NCBI RefSeq assembly: GCF_963667405.1
Contig: NZ_OY763408.1
Location: forward strand, 2,255,757 to 2,319,756
Origin: an uncultured Sphaerochaeta sp.
GTDB lineage: Bacteria > Spirochaetota > Spirochaetia > Sphaerochaetales > Sphaerochaetaceae
Length of the DNA stretch: 64,000 nucleotides
Direction of reading: 5' to 3'
Position 1 is the stretch's first letter. Each line of letters opens with the position of its first letter. This document shows, one piece after another, positions 59,745-64,000 of this stretch. A program made the translations under genes and the position numbers. Below the pieces are notes generated by a model. That model had not been told where the DNA came from. It searched no databases and was given only the letters and a program-made list of their open reading frames with translations.

Positions 59745-61019
59745 CTAGAGGCCGTATTCACCGTCGGTCTTCAGCAGTTCATCAACCGCGTCAGCCTTCT
59801 CCTGTGCAAGAGCGGCAAGCTTGGTCGAAGTACCCTTGGTGTTGATTGACTCGATGATGACCTCTCCGATCAGGTCGCGGGCCTGGCCGACCGAGCTCAT
59901 GAACGGGCGGTCATACGGATAGCCGTTCTTTGCCGCATGAGCCTGGGTCTCCACCAGTCCGGGGTTCATGATCTTGCGGACTTCAGCGTTTGCCCAAGCA
60001 CTGTCGCGGGCCATGGTGATGTTGCTCAGCATGCCTTCCACTGCAAGCTCCTTGCTGGTTGCCCAATCGAGGAACTGCTGTGCTGCACTCTTGTTCTTGG
60101 AAGCGGAAGACATTGCCATGCCCCAAGAGACTACGATGAACGGACTGTCACCCTTCGGGCCCTTGGGAAGCTGTGCAACGCCGATATCAGATGCGGGAAT
60201 AGAGGTCTTTGCAGGATCGACAATCTGGCCGTAGAAGACGGAAGCATCGGTCCACATGGCAACCTTGCCAGCCTGGAAGACAGGCATCACATTTTCCCAG
60301 GACATGCTGGTCACACCCTGAGGTCCATAGTTGCCCAAGAGCTTTCCATAGAAGCGAGTTGCTTCCAAAGCTTCGGGACTATCGAAGACAGCCTGGCCGT
60401 TCTCAAGATACCTTCCGCCATAGTTGTAAATGTAGCTGGAAAGCTGGGTGACTGCAGCAGCGCCCTTGCCACGGCTTGCGAAGCCTGCAACGCCATCCTT
60501 GTTGAGCGCCTTGGCGGCAGCCTCAAGTTCGGCGAACGTGGTGGGAACGGAGAGACCGGCCTTCTTCATCAGGTCCTTGCGATAGTAGAGCACCTGCCAC
60601 TCGGTTACGAGCGGTACGATGTAGGCAACATTGTTCTTCCTGCCGATATCCACCGAGTTGGCGGGATAGTCGGAGAAGTCGTACTTGTCCAGACCCTCAT
60701 ACCAGCCGTTCTTGATGAACATGAGCCCTTCCTGCAAGGGGCGGGTCATGAACACATCGACGGTGGAACTCTTGGTGGCGAATTCGGTGGTCAGCTTGTT
60801 GGTAAGCTGGCTCTCCTGCAGACTCTCATAGTTCACCTTGATCCCGGTCTTTGCTTCGAATTCGGGAATCTTGGTTTTCAACAGCTCACCATACGGGTGG
60901 TTAGCCAACAGAACCCTGATCTCCTGCTTGGGAGCCTGATCTGAAGTTCCCTGCGCAAACATCGGCATTGCAAGGCCGATGAGTACAAGCATGACAACGA
61001 GCACGTTTCTCTTTTTCAT
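59745..61019 (-). CDS. Extracellular sugar-binding protein
   Basis: The product has 424 residues with a signal peptide (MKKRNVLVVMLVLIGLAMPMFA), mature start QGTSDQAPKQEIRVLLANHP and no lipobox. KIPEFEAKTGIKVNYESLQ, TVDVFMTRPLQEG, VAYIVPLVTEWQVLYYRKDL and AGKVAMWTDASVFYG are typical of family-1 binding proteins. The ATG at 61019 has AAAGGAG upstream. First gene of an operon divergent from the RpiR-gnd-kdgK genes, which suggests a sugar-acid-containing ligand. Confidence 0.9.
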   Translation of the reverse strand: MKKRNVLVVMLVLIGLAMPMFAQGTSDQAPKQEIRVLLANHPYGELLKTKIPEFEAKTGIKVNYESLQESQLTNKLTTEFATKSSTVDVFMTRPLQEGLMFIKNGWYEGLDKYDFSDYPANSVDIGRKNNVAYIVPLVTEWQVLYYRKDLMKKAGLSVPTTFAELEAAAKALNKDGVAGFASRGKGAAAVTQLSSYIYNYGGRYLENGQAVFDSPEALEATRFYGKLLGNYGPQGVTSMSWENVMPVFQAGKVAMWTDASVFYGQIVDPAKTSIPASDIGVAQLPKGPKGDSPFIVVSWGMAMSSASKNKSAAQQFLDWATSKELAVEGMLSNITMARDSAWANAEVRKIMNPGLVETQAHAAKNGYPYDRPFMSSVGQARDLIGEVIIESINTKGTSTKLAALAQEKADAVDELLKTDGEYGL

Positions 61020-61112
61020 ACATTTCTCCTTTATTGATGGAATATAACCAACCTTTTTCATAGTATACCCCGTTTTTCCGAGTTGTATAGTAAAAATGAA
61101 TATTTGTTTTAA

Positions 61113-61141
61113 TTGCCTGAATATTTATTTCATACTATACT
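61113..61141 (+). promoter_or_regulatory. Promoter of the RpiR-gnd-kdgK genes
   Basis: TTGCCT (61113-61118), a 17-nt spacer and TATACT (61136-61141). TGAATATTT occurs twice nearby (61097-61105 and 61118-61126), and GTATAGTA (61085-61092) is inverted at 61133-61140. These are candidates for a shared operator of the two divergent transcripts. Confidence 0.6.
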
Positions 61142-61159
61142 GTGGCAAAGGGGCAACGC

Positions 61160-62002
61160 ATGCATGAAGTCAGTGCCATCTACACGATACGAAGCAAGTA
61201 CAACACACTCAGTGCGAAAGAGAAGAAGATTGCCGACTTCATTCTTGAACATCCGAAGGAGTCGGTGAACCCCAGCATTGAGGAGTTGGCTGAGCTGATC
61301 GGCATCAGTGAATCAACCATGGTGCGCTTTGCCCGCAAGATCGGGTACAGCGGATACCAGCGGTTTCGCATCGCCCTTGCAAGGGAGACCATCCCTTCCA
61401 ACGAGCAGCTCTTCGAGAGTGAGGTGACCGAAGGGGAAGATCCGGTGGACCTCGTCTTCCGCCACACCCGCAAGACACTCGATGAGACCTATGCCAAGCT
61501 CGAGCGCAAGACGGTACGGGACGCAGCCAGCCTGCTTGCCGGGTGCAGAAACCTCTATCTCATGGGGCTCGGCGGGTCCAATATCCTGGCCCAGGATGCC
61601 TATCACAAACTGATCAGGACCGGCCTGAACTGCCAGTATGCCTCTGACTTCCATCTCCAGCTGATGCTTGCCAGCCAAGCCAGCGAAGACGATACCGCCC
61701 TGATCATCAGCCATACCGGGTCGGGACATGACACCCTGGCCCTTGCCGAGGAGCTGCGCAACAACGGGTGCAAGCTCATCATCCTCACCAGCAATACCCG
61801 CTCCCCCCTCGCGAAAATGGGGGACTTGGTATTGGCAGTAAGCACCGGATCATCACCGGTTGTCGCAGAATCGTTTTCCGCCCGCATCACCAGCTTGGTG
61901 CTCATCGATGTCCTCTATGTGGAGATCCTGGAGATCCTGCAGGACAAGGGAGTGGAAAACCTGAACAAAATGAGAAGCATCATTGCGAAGCGTCGCATAT
62001 GA
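61160..62002 (+). CDS. RpiR/MurR-family regulator with SIS domain
   Basis: The product has 280 residues. The N-terminal HTH (1-77) has SAKEKKIADFILEHPKES and ELAELIGISESTMVRFARKIGYSGYQRFR. The SIS sugar-phosphate-binding domain (about 115-240) has NLYLMGLGGSNILAQDAYHK and ALIISHTGSGHDTLALAEEL. It senses a sugar phosphate and controls carbohydrate genes. The ATG at 61160 is chosen: AAAGGGG is 6 nt upstream and the earlier GTG at 61142 directly abuts the -10 box. It lies in one operon with gnd (19 nt apart). Confidence 0.9.
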   Translation: MHEVSAIYTIRSKYNTLSAKEKKIADFILEHPKESVNPSIEELAELIGISESTMVRFARKIGYSGYQRFRIALARETIPSNEQLFESEVTEGEDPVDLVFRHTRKTLDETYAKLERKTVRDAASLLAGCRNLYLMGLGGSNILAQDAYHKLIRTGLNCQYASDFHLQLMLASQASEDDTALIISHTGSGHDTLALAEELRNNGCKLIILTSNTRSPLAKMGDLVLAVSTGSSPVVAESFSARITSLVLIDVLYVEILEILQDKGVENLNKMRSIIAKRRI

Positions 62003-62021
62003 GACAAGTAGGAGAACCGCT

Positions 62022-63467
62022 ATGAAAGCAACAATCGGCCTGATCGGCCTCGCAGTAATGGGAGAGAATCTGGTGCTCAATCTGGAGAGCAAGGGATTCA
62101 GTGTGGCGGTATTCAACCGCAGTACCGAGAAGGTGGATGCCTTCATCAACGGAAGGGCAAAGGGCAAGCAGATCATCGGCACCCACAGCCTGAAGGAGCT
62201 GGTCGACAACCTCCAGAGCCCACGAAAAGTCATGATGATGGTCAAAGCGGGCAGTGCCGTGGATGACACCATCGAAGCGCTCCTCCCCCTTCTCGACAAA
62301 GGGGATATCATCATCGATGGAGGCAACTCCAACTATGAGGACAGTGAACGCAGGGTGGCCTATGTGGAGAGCAAGGGCCTTCTGTATATCGGAACCGGTG
62401 TCAGCGGGGGTGAGGAGGGAGCGCTGAAAGGCCCCTCGATCATGCCCGGCGGCTCGGAAGCAGCCTGGGAGCAGGTAAAGCCCCTGCTCCAGGGCATATC
62501 AGCCCATGTCGAGGGAGTCCCGTGTTGCGACTGGATCGGCAGAGGTGGGGCAGGTCACTTCGTGAAGATGGTGCACAACGGCATCGAGTACGGTGACATG
62601 CAGCTCATCGGGGAGGTATACGACCTGATGAGACGCCTGGCCGGGCTTGGCAATGAGGAGATGCACCAGGTGTTCGCCCAGTGGAACACAGGTGATCTTG
62701 ACTCCTATCTCATCGAAATCACCAAGGACATTCTCGCATACAAGGAAAAGGATGGATCCTATCTGCTGGACAAGATCCTCGATTCTGCAGGCCAGAAGGG
62801 AACCGGCAAGTGGACCGGCATCAACGCCCTGCATGCGGGCGTCCCCCTCACCCTCATCGTGGAATCGGTCTTCGCCCGCAGCGTCTCCAGCCAAAAGGAT
62901 GAGCGCGTAGCGGCCAGCAAGGTCTTCCCGCCCCAGCCGATCAAGCCGCTTGCGGACTCCAAGGCCTTTGTCCAGGCCCTTGGTTCTGCACTCTATGCAG
63001 CAAAGATCATCAGCTATGCACAGGGTTTCTCCCTGATCAAGACGGTGGGAGAGACCAATGGATGGGACCTCAACCTTGCCTCCATCGCCCTGCTTTGGAG
63101 AGGAGGATGCATCATCCGTTCCGCTTTCCTGGACAAGATCAGCCAGGCCTTCCTGGCCAAGGAGGATCTGAAGAACCTCATTCTCGACCCCTACTTCGCC
63201 AAGATCCTGCAGGAAAACCATCAGAGCCTCAGGGAAGTGGTTGCCCAGGCAGCGCTCAACGGCATCCCCACCCCGTCACTCAGTGCAGCCCTCTCCTGGT
63301 TTGACAGCTACCGCACCGAGAACCTTCCGGCCAACCTGCTGCAGGCTCAGCGTGACTACTTCGGGGCCCATACGTACGAGCGGGTGGACCACAAGCGCGG
63401 TGAGTTCTTCCATACCAACTGGACCGGCCGTGGCGGCGATACCGCCTCCACCACCTACAGCATCTAA
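62022..63467 (+). CDS. gnd: 6-phosphogluconate dehydrogenase, decarboxylating
   Basis: The product has 481 residues, the usual long form. The Rossmann motif reads [16 protein letters not shown]. The 6PGDH signature is [29 protein letters not shown]-like, visible here as [19 protein letters not shown] with the catalytic Lys. [11 protein letters not shown] follows, and the C-terminal tail ends [19 protein letters not shown]. It converts 6-phosphogluconate to ribulose 5-phosphate and CO2 with NADP+. AGGAG precedes the ATG at 62022. Adjacent to the KDG kinase gene, so gluconate or glucuronate catabolism is likely. Confidence 0.94.
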   Translation: [481 protein letters not shown]

Positions 63468-63476
63468 GGAGTCAAC

Positions 63477-64000
63477 ATGTCCAACCTTACTGTTATGCAC
63501 AAAGCGGATGCCAAGCTCGATTTTCTCTCCCTTGGAGCCTTGGTTGTCCGCCTCGATCCAGGCATTGTCCCTTTTGAGTACGCCCATTCGCTTGACCTGC
63601 ATGTAAGCGGGGGTGAGTTCAATGTCTCTGCGAACCTGAGCAGGGCCTTTGGGCAGCGAACGGCGGTGGCAAGTGCCATGGTCGATTACCCGATCGGGGC
63701 CAAGATTGAGTCAGAAGTCCGCAGGATGGGAGTACAGGCGTTCTACAAGCGTTTTGCCCACGATGGGGTGCGGGGCCCGAACATGGCCCATGTCTACAGT
63801 GACCGTGGCCAGGGCCTGAGGGCTCCGGTGGTCTTCTATAACCGCAGCAATGAGGCAGCCGCCTTGCTGGATGAGCAAAGCTTCGACTGGGATGCCATTT
63901 TTGACGGCGGCATCCGCTGGTTCCACAGCGGTGGCATCTTCAGCGCCCTCTCCCCCACCATCCCTTCGCTGATCATCAAGGCAATGGAGAAGGCAAAGAG
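63477..64000 (+). CDS. kdgK: 2-keto-3-deoxygluconate kinase-like PfkB enzyme (cut by window edge)
   Basis: The first 174 residues are visible. The start ATG has AAGGAG 7 nt upstream, 9 nt after the gnd stop. The translation has LGALVVRLDPG, a GGEFNVSANLSRAFGQ motif (PfkB N-terminal, G-G-x-x-N-x-A), SAMVDYPIGAKIESEVRRMG, YSDRGQGLRAPVVFYNRSNEAA and WDAIFDGGIRWFHSGGIFSAL. FYNR..EA and WFH.GGI are typical of bacterial KDG kinases, which make 2-keto-3-deoxy-6-phosphogluconate for the Entner-Doudoroff aldolase. The nucleotide-binding C-terminal part is outside the window. Confidence 0.82.
   Translation, partial: MSNLTVMHKADAKLDFLSLGALVVRLDPGIVPFEYAHSLDLHVSGGEFNVSANLSRAFGQRTAVASAMVDYPIGAKIESEVRRMGVQAFYKRFAHDGVRGPNMAHVYSDRGQGLRAPVVFYNRSNEAAALLDEQSFDWDAIFDGGIRWFHSGGIFSALSPTIPSLIIKAMEKAK

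Noticed and set aside
61142..61159. GTG at 61142 as the RpiR start
   Set aside because: It directly follows the -10 hexamer, so it would not be transcribed; ATG at 61160 has AAAGGGG upstream.
1..64000. CRISPR array, tRNA genes, insertion sequence or prophage
   Set aside because: No regularly spaced repeats, no T-arm GGTTCGAATCC-type sequence outside coding regions, no transposase or integrase, and no phage structural genes were seen.

Overview
The window looks like a chromosomal stretch of a free-living, fermentative spirochaete, most like Sphaerochaeta. This is an inference from gene content, not a database result. It is rich in sugar ABC transporters and glycosidases, has a Na+-pumping oxaloacetate decarboxylase, a spirochaete-style decarboxylase alpha chain, a TonB/B12 receptor operon that implies an outer membrane, and no motility genes. 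Most genes are moderately GC-rich. AT-rich islands lie around 780-970, 2450-2640, 9620-9950, 20090-20220 and 29690-29840. I see no tRNA, rRNA, CRISPR array, prophage or insertion sequence.

Left part (1-10.6 kb): the end of a LivK-like binding protein gene; two diverged copies (1049-1609 and 10022-10573) of a small secreted protein, each behind the same promoter and a two-hairpin leader; an orphan AbiEi-type antitoxin/regulator gene bracketed by a 29-bp repeat; a butanol-dehydrogenase-like ADH; an AlbA/Schlafen-type ATP-binding regulator with an (AAGA)5 tract in its leader; and a cobalamin-riboswitch operon encoding a TonB-dependent receptor, ExbB, two ExbD and TonB.

10.7-21.2 kb: a GH36 alpha-galactosidase beside a divergent gene of unknown function, a GNAT enzyme and GpsA; then a sugar ABC operon ending in a DapA/NanA-family aldolase, divergent from a GntR-FCD regulator. 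A candidate small RNA gene with its own promoter and terminator sits at 21003-21152. Its 8-nt terminator loop is complementary to the leaders of the two small secreted-protein genes.

21.2-29.7 kb: SIMPL lipoprotein, Nudix hydrolase and Mrp ATPase; oadGAB; then esterase, dCMP deaminase and a PfkB-type sugar kinase.

29.7-43.5 kb: a nucleoside/purine district with a BMP-type nucleoside ABC transporter, a fused Fe-S/molybdenum xanthine-dehydrogenase-like enzyme, an amidohydrolase and a secreted NUP-family nucleoside protein, plus an AraC regulator, a methyltransferase and a nitronate-monooxygenase-like enzyme.

43.5-57 kb: an FMN-binding protein, ChrA and a second iron ADH; a deletion scar fusing the remains of a TRAP permease gene and an AraC gene at a 6-bp microhomology; then a long operon (binding protein, two permeases, a Cys/Met PLP enzyme, a GH38 alpha-mannosidase, its GntR repressor and a cupin) with clear operators at its promoter.

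57-64 kb: a DUF89 protein, another sugar ABC operon, and divergently an RpiR regulator with 6-phosphogluconate dehydrogenase and a KDG kinase, which suggests sugar-acid use.

Features that recur across the window: perfect stem-loops between the binding-protein gene and the permease genes in all four complete ABC operons; several genes whose -10 box ends 5-9 nt before the start codon (probable leaderless mRNAs); and binding proteins without a lipobox cysteine.
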